Source: Apodemia mormo
Lineage: Eukaryota > Arthropoda > Insecta > Lepidoptera > Riodinidae
Length of the DNA stretch: 64,000 nt
Direction: 5' to 3'
Assembly (NCBI GenBank): GCA_036924255.1
Contig: JAUPFN010000018.1
Location: 10,001-74,000 of the forward strand
Below, piece by piece: positions 32,543 through 42,437 of the stretch (the first letter of the stretch is position 1; every line of letters begins with the position of its first letter). The position numbers were made by a program, and so were the translations under genes. Under the pieces are notes generated by a model. It was not told where the DNA came from. It did no database searches and worked only from the letters and a program-made list of their open reading frames with translations.

Positions 32543-35373
32543 TTCTCGCAGGAGAAATGCACTTACGCACTACCGGGCCACTGCACGCGGCCCGAGTGTG
32601 GGACTCGCCTAAAATCGGCTCTACCCACTAAAACTCCTGCGTCCGCTCCTCTGTGCCATATGGTGGCGGGGGGGTGGGGCGCTTTCGCATTCTTCCACCG
32701 CCCCTCCGGCACTCGCCAGCCTTGCCGGCGTTCTACTCGGCTGGGGGTAATACCCCAGCAAAACGTCGCTAATACGCGCGGTGTGCGGAAACACCGCACG
32801 CGACTCCGGGAGGAAGCGGTCACTGCATCGCTTCCTCCTGCGCCACCCCGGATGGAGTTGGGGTATGCGCAGCTTGCGCCGAGTTGGCCGCGGCCCTTCG
32901 CCGCTTGGCGCGCTTGGGCAGGGTCCCCTTGCAGGAGGGTGACCCAACCTTATGGCCCGCCGGAAGATCCGCCGCCGAGCACACAGAGCATTTCGGCTCG
33001 CCGGAGCAATCGGCGGCCTTATGCCCCTTTTGACCGCAGCGATAGCACTCGTCGCTGCGGTCGACTTCCGACGTGCACTGCACCGCTGTATGCCCGACCA
33101 CCAGGCAGCGGTAGCAGCGCAGGCGCCTTGCGGGCAGCACCCGCACTTGCGCCGACACCCATCCGATAAGAAGCTTTGAGCTTTCTATTTTCTTCGCCGC
33201 AGCCACTGGGCAACGGACAAATATCGTCCCGCGGCCTGATTGGGAGAACCGCACTCGCCCGGCCTTTATAGCGTGAGCAGGGCAGCCCCCACATTTGGCC
33301 ACGGCGTCTACAACCTCCTCGTGTGTGATAGAATCGTCGAGCCCGGAAATGCGCATCTCTGCGCACTTCTCGGGCCGGGCGATTCTAACTGTATCCGCCG
33401 GTAGGACCTCCAGCAGCTTAGTGGCCAGCTGGTCGGCCTTTTCAGCGCTCGCAGCGCCTGAAACTTCTAGAATTCGGGAGCCCGTGGCCCCCATCCTCAT
33501 TTTTACGGCCGGGATGCCCAGCTCGGCGAGGGAGACCTTGTCTCTCGCACGAACCAGGACGGCCGCATATGTTGCGCCCTTATCCGCCGCACCGGGCTGC
33601 AGCGTCAGAACGACAGCCGCTGACCGGGGCGGGCGCAACTTTGTCTTCTTTTTCCTGTCACCCTTCCTCGGATTTTGCTCTTTGGAGAGGGGAGGGGAAG
33701 CTTCCTTGACCTCCGTCGTGGCTTGCTTCTTATTCTTCCGGTTTTTCCTTCCCTTTTCCACCCGGTTCCACCCCTCGTTCCCAACCGGAGCTTCCTGGGC
33801 GGAAGTAGAAGGCGTCGGTTCAATCGCCGGGGCCACCGTTGGCTGGGCTTTTTGGCCCTTGCCCTTGCCTTTTGAGGGCTTAGGCTTCGGCGACCCCATG
33901 ACGACCTCAGCGGCGGTCCGTCTCATTGCGCTGTCTGGTTCGACCACAGGCATCGCTTCTTGTGGGGCACCCTTGCCCTTTGTGGGCTTGGCTTTCCGCG
34001 ACCCGGCAACTACCCCGGCGGTAATATTCTCCGTGGCAGTGTCTGCGGCCGGAGTGGCGACAGACATCGTTTCATCGTGTATGCTATCTCCTTTTAATGC
34101 TGGCCGGAGGCGTTTTTCCGGCAGGAGCCGGTCCGAAACCGAGGCCATCTTAGCATCCATCATGTTGCCTACCTGCAACATGATGCGCCCAAGCATGGCC
34201 TCCTCCCGCTCTTCCGCGGATCTACTGCCTTCCGGCTCCTCCCTTCGCTTGCCCAGATCGGCACGGATTTGCGCCAGCTCTGCCCGCATCTCTCTTATTT
34301 GCTTTTCTTGTCGGTAGTTAGCAGCACGGAGCAGCTCTACCTCCTCAGTCTCCGTTCGTTCTTTTAGGGCCGCCACCGCGTCCTGGATGGCCCATGCCGC
34401 CTGTTTTAGCGAACGGACCATCGTGCCCTTCAAGTTTGTCGACTTTTGCGCAACGCTCATGATAAGGTCTACCCCCTTCTGGGCGTGCGCAGCCAGGTCT
34501 TCCGAAGAGTGGATCTCCCCTCTTTTGTGTGTCTCCAGAGCTTTGGCCAAGCTGAGTACTTGTTCCTCGGCCAATAACCCTACTTCCTCCTTCTTGGCCT
34601 TTAAAAGGGCCTCTTTTGCTTGGCGTAGGCCAACGTAGGCACCCGTTGTTGGCGGGCGCCCTCTTGTCCTTTTCGCCGGTCCATCCTCGCCAGCGGTGTC
34701 GTCCGAGTCTATCCCAGACTGACTGTCGCCCGAAACAGGCCTCTTCCGCCACTGCCGGCTACTCCTCGTCCTTGACGAAACAGTCTGAGAACTGTCCGTA
34801 TCCAAGTCCTCGCCAGGGTCGTTTGTTGAGACGCGCACCCCCGTGGCGCGCGCCCCAACCTCCTTCTCACCACTGCCAAAATCGCGTGCTAAATCAGTGT
34901 CCGGTGTCAGAATGCCATAGTCGTCGGTGCGCGAGCCGGCAGGTTGCCGGCCCACGAAGCAGCTTGTGCCCCCCCCAGAGTACATGGGGCTGCCGGTACC
35001 CGAAGGCACCGGGAGGGATTCCCCGGCATTGCCGGGACCCTCCTGGGTAGTCCTTTTCAAACTGCGACCTGTCATTTTTGGTTTTGTGGCCCATTCCGGG
35101 TGGGCCTACCCCCGTCTCGTCAGCGCTCGCCCGATAACCCTACGCCGCGGCACGCCGACCGCGGTTTCGGGGTGATTTTTTAAAGAGGTTTTCTTCCTCC
35201 CAGCCCCACAATGGGCTCCCGGAAACCGGGCTATGAGTGCCGCATCCAAACGCCGTTCTCATGAAGAGAACGGAAAGGAGCGGCTGGTGGTCCAATTGGC
35301 TTCCCCAGGGTGCTGGATTGCACCCCAGGTACTGAGCCCCCCCGCCACGACAAGGCTTGGAACCATGGGGGGG
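32498..35373 (-). mobile_element. E11: complete gag-only element with internal coding duplication
   Basis: Poly(A) 44 nt (32498-32541), 3' UTR 32542-32819, ORF1 32820-35075, 5' UTR 35076-35373. The 5' third (about 34400-35075) is almost identical to E5, but the C-terminal coding region is different, so it is recombinant. The 5' UTR has a few base differences near the tip (about 35280-35340) not seen in other gag-only copies. Confidence 0.93.
32820..35075 (-). CDS. ORF1 Gag-like protein of E11 (751 aa, longest)
   Basis: Gag-only protein. ATG at 35075-35073 (MTGRSLKR); an upstream MGH-type ATG at 35094 is out of frame (overlapping uORF of about 66 codons). Same plan as E5 in the N-terminal third, with AT-hook-like KRTRGRPP. 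The linker before the core occurs twice in diverged form: ETMSVATPAADT...SRKAKPTKGKG followed by EAMPVVEPDSAM...SPKPKPSKGKG (about 33860-34080), which accounts for the extra length. RRM-like core, knuckles CYRCLVVGHTAVQC and CYRCGQKGHKAADC, third cluster. Ends EEAMQ. Uninterrupted. Confidence 0.92.
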   Translation of the reverse strand: MTGRSLKRTTQEGPGNAGESLPVPSGTGSPMYSGGGTSCFVGRQPAGSRTDDYGILTPDTDLARDFGSGEKEVGARATGVRVSTNDPGEDLDTDSSQTVSSRTRSSRQWRKRPVSGDSQSGIDSDDTAGEDGPAKRTRGRPPTTGAYVGLRQAKEALLKAKKEEVGLLAEEQVLSLAKALETHKRGEIHSSEDLAAHAQKGVDLIMSVAQKSTNLKGTMVRSLKQAAWAIQDAVAALKERTETEEVELLRAANYRQEKQIREMRAELAQIRADLGKRREEPEGSRSAEEREEAMLGRIMLQVGNMMDAKMASVSDRLLPEKRLRPALKGDSIHDETMSVATPAADTATENITAGVVAGSRKAKPTKGKGAPQEAMPVVEPDSAMRRTAAEVVMGSPKPKPSKGKGKGQKAQPTVAPAIEPTPSTSAQEAPVGNEGWNRVEKGRKNRKNKKQATTEVKEASPPLSKEQNPRKGDRKKKTKLRPPRSAAVVLTLQPGAADKGATYAAVLVRARDKVSLAELGIPAVKMRMGATGSRILEVSGAASAEKADQLATKLLEVLPADTVRIARPEKCAEMRISGLDDSITHEEVVDAVAKCGGCPAHAIKAGRVRFSQSGRGTIFVRCPVAAAKKIESSKLLIGWVSAQVRVLPARRLRCYRCLVVGHTAVQCTSEVDRSDECYRCGQKGHKAADCSGEPKCSVCSAADLPAGHKVGSPSCKGTLPKRAKRRRAAANSAQAAHTPTPSGVAQEEAMQ

Positions 35374-35420
35374 AACCTAACCTAACCTAACCTAACCTAA
35401 CCTAACCTAACCTAACCTAA

Positions 35421-35422
<2 letters not shown>
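35374..35422 (-). repeat. Telomeric (TTAGG)n tract, 49 nt
   Basis: AACC(TAACC)9 between E11 and E12. Confidence 0.98.
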
Positions 35423-35459
<37 letters not shown>

Positions 35460-35759
35460 TTCTCGCAGGGGAAATGCTCTTACGCACTGCCGGGCCGTGT
35501 GGACTGGCCCGAGTGTGGGACTCGTCGGACGGAACCGACCACTACCCACTAAAACCCCTGCGCCACCCCACTGTGCTGTGGTGGCGGGGAGGTGGGGACG
35601 CTTGCGCATTCTCCCACCTGCCCGCCAGCACCTGCCGGCCTTGCCGGCATTCTTCGGGGCCGGGGCCGTTATGGCCCCAGCGGACGGCTAGAAAGCGCGC
35701 GACTCCACGACGCCGCGCGCACCTCCTCGAGGCCTTTTGGGGCAGGGCCCCGGCCTCGA

Positions 35760-38700
35760 TCACGGGGGACGGAGCAGGGCCTGGTAGGCCCGCCGCCGCA
35801 CCCCCGTGCGTCTCCGGCGGATCGGGTCAGGGTTGGCCGCAGCCTCCCTTTCCCTCTCCGCCGTCTCCTTCTGCGACATCACTTCCTCGCAGAAGGAGAG
35901 GACAGCCGTCCACGACTCTTCGCTCTCGACCATCGCTTTAACGACGGTCGGGAGCGAGAGATCCACCCCGATGGCATCGCGCAGGGCACTACGCTGCACT
36001 GCCCACGAAGGGCACCCCTCGAGGGTGTGCTGCGCCGTGTCCTCGCTGCCCGCACAATGGTGGCAATCGGTCGTCGGCTCACGTTGGGCGATTCGACACA
36101 GGTACTTTCCAAAGCATCCATGCCCGGAAAGCACCTGTGTGAGCCGGAACGTGAGCCGTCCGTGCCGCCTGTCCAGCCAGTTTTGGAGAACCGGCCGGAC
36201 AGCCTCGACAGTCCGTCGGCCGGCCGTTGGATCGGCCAGCCGCTCCGCCCATCTACGGACGGTGGACCGTCGAAGGTGGGACTTCCACCTTTCCGTCACC
36301 GTTGGCTGTTCGCCGCCGGACCGCAGCTCCTGGCGCCGCTCGTAGAGCCTTGCCAGTGCCGCGGCCTCCAAATCCCACGGCGGCGAACCCGCCAACACGC
36401 ACGCCGCCTCCGTCGAGATGGTGCGATAGCCCCGAATGGCCCTGATCGCCATCACCCTCTGCGGTTGTCGCAAGAGGGCGATGGTGGCGCTTCGCAGCGC
36501 CGGAGCCCAGACAGGGGCTCCGTACAGGGCCATCGAGCGCACCACCCCGAGGTACAGGCGGCGGCAGGCCACACTCGGCCCCCCGAGATTCGGCAGCAGC
36601 CGCGAAAGAGCGGCGGCCGCCGCCATGAGACGGGGGACCAGGCGACGGAAATGCTCGCGGAAGTCCCAGCGGCTATCGAGGACGAGTCCGAGGTACTTCA
36701 TATCGGACCCGACCTCGATTCGGACACCGCTAACCACGATGTGGGCCCCCGGAGGTGGCGCAGCCCTCGGCCTGTGGAAACACAAGGCCTCGGACTTTTC
36801 GAGCGCCACCTCGAGGCCCAGAGCGCGGATTCGCGCGACGACCGACGCCACGCCTGCCGTTGCCAGGCGGGCGGCCTCTCGGTAGTTTGCCCCGCGGGCC
36901 GTGACCAGGGTGTCGTCCGCATAACACGTCACCCTGACGCCCGCGGGGAGAGCGCCCCGCAGCACCCAATCGTATCCGATGTTCCACAAGAGGGGGCCGA
37001 GTACCGACCCTTGTGGAACACCGCACACCATCTCCCGAGTCTCCAGTCCGCCCGACCGCCCCTGGTACTGGACGTACCTTTGACTGAGGTAGTCCCCGAT
37101 CAGGCGACGGAGGTAGAGAGGCACTTTATGGTGTTTTAGTGCCTCCCTGATGCAGCTCCACGGCATGGTGTTGAAAGCGTTCGCTATGTCTAGCGAAACC
37201 GCCAACAACACCCCACCGCGGGCGACAACCTCCTCCGAGTCGGCCTTGACGCGATTGATCGCGTCGATCGTCGAAAGGCCGGCCCGGAACCCAAACTGGG
37301 CATTCGCCAAATCGGGACCTACCTCAGTCATATGCTTGACGAGGCGTGCAGCTATTATTCTCTCGAATAGCTTACACACCTCGTCGAGCAACACGATGGG
37401 GCGGTAGGCGGAGGGAGACTCTGCGGGGCGTCCGTCCTTCCGCAACAGGACCAAACTACCCACCTTCCACACTCTGGGGAACCGTCCCGACTCCAGGCAG
37501 CCATTGAAGAGCCGCCGGAGCCGGTCCCCTAGGACGTCGAGGGCCAAGACCAAGACGCGACCGTGAACTCCATCTGGCCCGGGCGCTGTGTTTTTCGCCC
37601 GGAGCTTGTCTACGGCCGCGTCGAACTCCTCACTCGTGAGCTCAGCGACCCCGCTATCTTCCTCCTCACCACCGGCGCCACCTCTACGCGGCGCCATAGC
37701 GGGGGGGACGTGTTCCGCCCGATGTGGAAACAGGGCGGACACGACGTCCCTCACGAAGTGGTGGTCGAGACTCTGGGTCAGCGGAGGCGCCCAGGGGCGT
37801 AGTTTGCCCCTGACGGACTTATACGGGCGCCCCCACGGATCATTGTCCAGAGTCCCGAGCAGCTCCTCGCGCGCTTGGGTCTTGGCCCTGCTGATGGCGA
37901 GCTGTAGGGTCTTTTTCTTCGTCCTGTAGACCTCGTACAGCTCGCGCTCCGTCGTCTCGTCGCGGTGCCGTCTTCTTCGGCACCTGGTGTACATACGCCT
38001 GGCCGCCACGCTCTCCACGCGGAGCGCGGCGATGTGGTCAGACCACCAGTACACCTGGCGACGAGAGGGGGGCGGCTTGGCCCGGGGCATCGACGCGTCG
38101 CACACTTGCGTCAACGCCCTCCGGAACCATTCCGCCTCCTCATCTACCCTCACAGGCCCGGCGGGTTGCGGTTGCCAGGCCTGGACGACGGAGGCCTCCA
38201 GCAGAGCGTCTCTGTCGAGACGCCCCAACGTCCACCTAGGGAGTGGCGGGGCTCTACTTCTCGCGGGACTCGTGCCCGGGGTCGTCGACGAGGCGGAGAC
38301 GTCAAATCGGACGTATAGGTGGTCCGACAGCGTCTCCACCCCATCGAGGACTCTCCAATCCCGGACACGGCGTGCTACAGCAGGGCTAGCGAACGAAACG
38401 TCCACTATCGAACCGCCCTGCTGTCTCACGCAAGTGAAGGTCGACCCCCTATTTAGGATGCAGAGGCCGACCAACACTGCCCACTCTTCCAGCGCGCTGC
38501 CTCGCGAGTCGGTGACGGGGGACCCCCATGCCGAGGATTTGGCATTGAAGTCCCCCATCACGATCACAGGGCGAGGATCGGCCCGTCTGACGAGAGCCTC
38601 AACCTCGCCCAAGAACGACTCGAATTCGGCGAAGCAGCGGCTGGGCGAAAAGTAGCACCCCACCACTACGGTTCCCTCACACTCGACGGCGACGAAGCCC

Positions 38701-38930
38701 CGGCCACGACCAACTACAACAGAGACCGGGGCTACGACCGAAGTGACGATGGCCACCAAGCCGTCCAAGTCCCCCACCCAATTAGCTCGAGCGGGGACAA
38801 AGTACGGCTCAGCGGCGACAGCGACGCCGATATTCCACTCTGCCAGGGACTGCATAAATAGATCTTGTGCCCCGGCAGAGTGGTTCAAATTCGCCTGTAG
38901 GAAGCGATGGATGGGGCCCGCTAGGGCCAT
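35760..38930 (-). CDS. ORF2 endonuclease/reverse transcriptase of E12 (1056 aa)
   Basis: Same enzyme as in E15/E16 and nearly identical to them. ATG 38930-38928 within TAATG. Endonuclease residues Asn 14, Glu 41, Asp 127/Asn 129 (GDFN) and Asp 203/His 204 (SDH). RT Asp 581 and YADD 670-673, preceded by Cys (CYADD). Zinc finger C956-C959-H968-C973. Stop just before the 3' UTR at 35760. Full length with all catalytic residues, so the protein may still work although its own ORF1 is damaged. Confidence 0.95.
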   Translation of the reverse strand: MALAGPIHRFLQANLNHSAGAQDLFMQSLAEWNIGVAVAAEPYFVPARANWVGDLDGLVAIVTSVVAPVSVVVGRGRGFVAVECEGTVVVGCYFSPSRCFAEFESFLGEVEALVRRADPRPVIVMGDFNAKSSAWGSPVTDSRGSALEEWAVLVGLCILNRGSTFTCVRQQGGSIVDVSFASPAVARRVRDWRVLDGVETLSDHLYVRFDVSASSTTPGTSPARSRAPPLPRWTLGRLDRDALLEASVVQAWQPQPAGPVRVDEEAEWFRRALTQVCDASMPRAKPPPSRRQVYWWSDHIAALRVESVAARRMYTRCRRRRHRDETTERELYEVYRTKKKTLQLAISRAKTQAREELLGTLDNDPWGRPYKSVRGKLRPWAPPLTQSLDHHFVRDVVSALFPHRAEHVPPAMAPRRGGAGGEEEDSGVAELTSEEFDAAVDKLRAKNTAPGPDGVHGRVLVLALDVLGDRLRRLFNGCLESGRFPRVWKVGSLVLLRKDGRPAESPSAYRPIVLLDEVCKLFERIIAARLVKHMTEVGPDLANAQFGFRAGLSTIDAINRVKADSEEVVARGGVLLAVSLDIANAFNTMPWSCIREALKHHKVPLYLRRLIGDYLSQRYVQYQGRSGGLETREMVCGVPQGSVLGPLLWNIGYDWVLRGALPAGVRVTCYADDTLVTARGANYREAARLATAGVASVVARIRALGLEVALEKSEALCFHRPRAAPPPGAHIVVSGVRIEVGSDMKYLGLVLDSRWDFREHFRRLVPRLMAAAAALSRLLPNLGGPSVACRRLYLGVVRSMALYGAPVWAPALRSATIALLRQPQRVMAIRAIRGYRTISTEAACVLAGSPPWDLEAAALARLYERRQELRSGGEQPTVTERWKSHLRRSTVRRWAERLADPTAGRRTVEAVRPVLQNWLDRRHGRLTFRLTQVLSGHGCFGKYLCRIAQREPTTDCHHCAGSEDTAQHTLEGCPSWAVQRSALRDAIGVDLSLPTVVKAMVESEESWTAVLSFCEEVMSQKETAEREREAAANPDPIRRRRTGVRRRAYQALLRPP

Positions 38931-38932
38931 TA
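38928..38932 (-). promoter_or_regulatory. TAATG stop-start coupling site, E12
   Basis: TAA (38932-38930) overlaps ATG (38930-38928) by one base, as in SART1. Confidence 0.88.
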
Positions 38933-40567
38933 TTTTGTTTCCATCGCCTCCCCGCGACCCAACCCTGAAGTGGATGGGGCGGGCGCTGCCGGTGCCGATG
39001 TGGCCCCGGCTGCAGCCTCTCTGCCCCGTCGGGGCTTAGGCAGGGTTCCCTTACACGTGGGAGCCCCAGCCCTGTGATTTGCAGGACGACCCGCTGCCAA
39101 ACATATGGAGCAGCGCGGGTCGCCCGAACAGGCGGCGGCCTTATGCCCCATCTGACCGCAGCGGAAGCACTCGCCGCTGCGGTCGACCTCAGAGGTGCAC
39201 TGCACTCCGGTGTGCCCAACGACGAGACACCGGAAGCAGCGCATTCTCCTGGTGGGTAGCACCCGCACCTGCGCGGACACCCACCCTACCAGGAGCCTAG
39301 AGCTTGCCACCTTTTTAGCGGCGGCCACCGGGCAGCGGACGAAAATCGTGCCGCTACCCGATGGGGCAAAACGCACCTGCCCCGCCTTGATTGAGTCGGC
39401 AGGGCAGCCTCCGCATTTGGCCACGGCCTCCACCACCTCCGCTGTTGTGACAGAGTCGTCAAGCCCAGAGATGCGCATCTCTGCGCACTTCTCGGGCCTG
39501 GCGATCCTCACGCTGTCGGCGGGTAGCACCTCCCGTAGTTTTTGCGCGAGTTGGTCCGCCTTCGCAGAACTCGCAGCCCCCGGCACCTCTAAGATACGGG
39601 CGCCAGTGGCGGCTTTCCTGACTTTCAGCCCCGGGATGCCTAGCTCAGCGATGGACACTTTCTCCTTCGCTTGAGCTAGGACAGCTGCATAACTCGCGCC
39701 GTTTTCGGTCGCTCCGGGCTGCAGCGTCAGGACAACTGCCGCAGACCGGGGCGGGCGCAGGCGCGGTGCAGCTTTCCCGTTCTTTACTTCTTTCGTTCTC
39801 TCCTGGGGCTTCGATGGAGGAGAGGGCGCCTTCTTCTTCTTTGGCGCCCTCTTCTTCTTCTTCTTCCTTTTCTTCTTCTCGACCTGGGTCCACCCCTCTT
39901 CAACTGGGGCGTCCCGAGCGGGAGAAGAAGAAGGCACCGGTGCTACCACTGAGGCCGCAGAGGGCTGGGCGCTTTGGCCTTTGCCCTTGCCTTTGCCCTT
40001 TGTGGGCTTGGGCGTCTGCGACCCCGCAACAACTTCGGCGGCAGTCGGCTTCTTTGCAGTTCCAACAGCCGGTTTGGCCACTGCAACTGCCTCTACCTTC
40101 TTCAGGTCCCCGCGTAACGGGGGACGAATGCGTTTTTCCGGCAGGAGCCGGTCCGACACGGAGGCCATCTTGGCGTCCATCATGTTGCCTACCCGCAACA
40201 TGATACGCCCCAACATGGCCTCTTCCCTCTCTTCTGTCGATTGGCCCACTGCCGGCTCAACCCTTCGCCTTCCAAGGTCGGCCCGAATTGCAGCCAACTC
40301 TGCGCGCATCTCCGCCATTTGTTTCTCTTGGCGGGCATTTGCAGCGCGGAGCAGCTCCACTTCTTCGCCGGTGGTTCTACTCTTAAGGGCCGTCACCGCC
40401 TCTTGGATGGCCTCCGCCGCTTGTTTGAGGGAGCGCACCATGGTTCCCTTGAGTTGGCCAGATTTTTTGGCGACGCTCAGGATGAGGTCCACCCCGGTCT
40501 GAGCGTGCGCAGCCAGCTCTTCTGAGGAGCGCTCCTCGCCTCCAGTTTTCGCCAAGGCTTTGGCCAT
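38930..40567 (-). CDS. ORF1 Gag-like protein of E12, N-terminally deleted (545 aa)
   Basis: Starts at an internal ATG (MAKALAKTGGEE) because the internal deletion removed about 155 codons, including the GREGQ repeats, acidic region and AT-hook-like motif. Keeps the helical region, Lys-rich linkers, RRM-like core, knuckles CFRCLVVGHTGVQC and CFRCGQMGHKAAAC, third cluster, and the EAMETK end at TAATG. Reading frame open. Probably defective for any DNA-binding role of the lost region. Confidence 0.88.
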   Translation of the reverse strand: MAKALAKTGGEERSSEELAAHAQTGVDLILSVAKKSGQLKGTMVRSLKQAAEAIQEAVTALKSRTTGEEVELLRAANARQEKQMAEMRAELAAIRADLGRRRVEPAVGQSTEEREEAMLGRIMLRVGNMMDAKMASVSDRLLPEKRIRPPLRGDLKKVEAVAVAKPAVGTAKKPTAAEVVAGSQTPKPTKGKGKGKGQSAQPSAASVVAPVPSSSPARDAPVEEGWTQVEKKKRKKKKKRAPKKKKAPSPPSKPQERTKEVKNGKAAPRLRPPRSAAVVLTLQPGATENGASYAAVLAQAKEKVSIAELGIPGLKVRKAATGARILEVPGAASSAKADQLAQKLREVLPADSVRIARPEKCAEMRISGLDDSVTTAEVVEAVAKCGGCPADSIKAGQVRFAPSGSGTIFVRCPVAAAKKVASSRLLVGWVSAQVRVLPTRRMRCFRCLVVGHTGVQCTSEVDRSGECFRCGQMGHKAAACSGDPRCSICLAAGRPANHRAGAPTCKGTLPKPRRGREAAAGATSAPAAPAPSTSGLGRGEAMETK

Positions 40568-40881
40568 GCCGAGTATATTTATGGAGAGGTTATCTTCCTC
40601 GCGGCCCGGCCAATTAAGGCAAGGCCCTCGGGTCCAGGATCATTGGCCGATAGACGTGATCACCGACACCTCCTCTGGACTTACGATGTCACGAGCAGGC
40701 CGACAGGGTTAGTGCCAGCGATTGCCCGCGCTTACTCCAAATCCACTGCGCCTTCTGAGAACAGAGGGACACGTGGAGGAGAGTTTGGTCCAATTAGCTT
40801 CCCCAAGGTGCTGGCTTGCACCCCAGGTACTAGAGCCCCCCCGCCACGACAAGGCTTGGAACCATGGGGGGGATGGGGGGG

Positions 40882-40958
40882 AACCTAACCTAACCTAACC
40901 TAACCTAACCTAACCTAACCTAACCTAACCTAACCTAACCTAACCTAACCTAACCTAA

Positions 40959-40960
<2 letters not shown>
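40882..40960 (-). repeat. Telomeric (TTAGG)n tract, 79 nt
   Basis: AACC(TAACC)15 between E12 and E13. Confidence 0.98.
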
Positions 40961-40997
<37 letters not shown>

Positions 40998-42418
40998 GTT
41001 TCGCAGGAGAAATGCACTTACGCACTACCGGGCCACGCGACGCGGCCCGAGTGTGGGACTCGCCTAAATCCGGCTCTACCCACTAAAACTCCTGCGTCCG
41101 CTCCTCTGTGCCATGGTGGCGGGGAGGTGGTAACTCTCTCGGATTATTCCACCATCCCGCCGGCACTCGCCAGCCTAGCCGGCGTTCTTCTCGGCTGGGG
41201 GGAGACCCCAGCAAAACGTCTTAAATGCGCGCGGTGTGCGGAAACACCGCGCGCTACTCCAGGAGGAAGCGGTCACTGCATCGCTTCCTCCGGCACCGCC
41301 CCAGATGTTGTTGGGGCGGGCGCTGCTTTCTTTCTTCGTTTGGCCTTGGGCAGAGTCCCCTTGCAAGAGGGAGACCCAACCCTATGGCCCGCCGGAAGAC
41401 TTGCTGCCGAACACACAGAGCAGTGTGGTTCGCCATTGCAGTCGCCGGCTTTGTGTCCCTTTTGACCGCAGCGATAACACTCATCACTGCGGTCAACCTC
41501 CGATATACACTGGGCCCCCGTATGCCCGACCACCAAACAGCGGAAGCATCGCAAGCGCCTGGTTGGAAGCAGCCGCACTTGCGCAGACACCCAACCAACC
41601 AGGAGCCTGGAGCTCGCCACTTTTTTCGCCGCGGCCACTGGGCAGCGGACAAATAATGTTCCACGACCCGATGGGGAGAAACGAAGTCGCCCCGCCTTGA
41701 CGACATTGGCAGGGCAGCCTCCGCACTTGGCCACGGCCTCCACGACCTCCTCCTGTGTGACAGAATCGTCAAGCCCAGAAATACGCATCTCTGCGCACTT
41801 CTCGGGCCTGGCGATCCTGACGGTATCCGCCGGCAAAACCACTTGGAGCCTTGCGGCCAGCTGGTCGGCCTTCTCCTTACTCGAAGCTCCCGGCACCTCC
41901 AAAATACGGGCGCCCGTGGCACCCATCCTCATTTTCAGAGCTGGAATACCTAGCTCGGCGAGAGAAACTTTGTCTCTCGCACGGATCAGGATATCAGCAT
42001 ATGTTGCGCCCTTGTCCACCGCTCCCGGCTGCAGCGTTAATACGACTGCTGCCGAACGGGGTGGGCGCAATCGTGGCTGTGCCTTCCTTGTGTTTGCCCC
42101 CTTCCTCGACTCCTGCTTCTTCGGGGCGGGGGCAGAAGCCTCCTCCTTCTTCTTCTTTGGCTCCTTTTTTCTTCCTTTCTTTTCCTTTCTTTTCTCAACC
42201 CGGGTCCACCGCTCTTCTTGCGGAGGGTCCTGAGTTGAGGTAGAAGGCATCGGTGTCATTACCTGGGCCACAGCGGGCTGGGCATTTCGACTCTTGCCCT
42301 TGCCCTTGCCCTTACCCTTGGTGGGCTGGGGCTTTTGCGGCTCGGCGACTACATCAGCGGCAATCGTCGACGTTGTTGTGGCGTCCAAAGCCTGGTCGGC
42401 GAGAGACACCTCCTCCAC
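40961..42418 (-). mobile_element. E13: 5'-truncated gag-only element
   Basis: Poly(A) 36 nt (40961-40996), 3' UTR 40997-41272, C-terminal half of ORF1. The 5' end stops inside ORF1 at about 42418 and joins AACCTAACC directly: ordinary incomplete reverse transcription. The telomeric phase is still preserved at the truncated junction. Confidence 0.93.
41273..42418 (-). pseudogene. Truncated ORF1 of E13 (C-terminal 381 codons)
   Basis: C-terminal half of a gag-only ORF1. The frame is open to the truncation point, and the first start-like codon is GTG at 42418; there is no native start, promoter or leader. It retains the Lys-rich linker, RRM-like core, knuckles CFRCLVVGHTGAQC and CYRCGQKGHKAGDC and the third cluster, and ends EEAMQ. 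The AT-hook-like motif and helices are gone. No stop or frameshift inside, so the copy is young. Confidence 0.9.
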
Positions 42419-42437
42419 AACCTAACCTAACCTAACC
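42419..42437 (-). repeat. Telomeric (TTAGG)n tract, 19 nt
   Basis: AACC(TAACC)3 between E13 and E14. Confidence 0.97.

Larger units (their letters stand above)
35423..40881 (-). mobile_element. E12: autonomous SART-like element with internal deletion of 5' UTR/ORF1
   Basis: Poly(A) 36 nt (35423-35458), 3' UTR 35459-35759, intact ORF2 35760-38930, shortened ORF1 38930-40567, remaining 5' UTR 40568-40881. Compared with E15, 635 bases (50348-50982 there) are missing, joined at 40576-40578 with one extra A. The 5' tip carries a tandem ATGGGGGGG duplication on the + strand (40864-40881). Confidence 0.94.
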
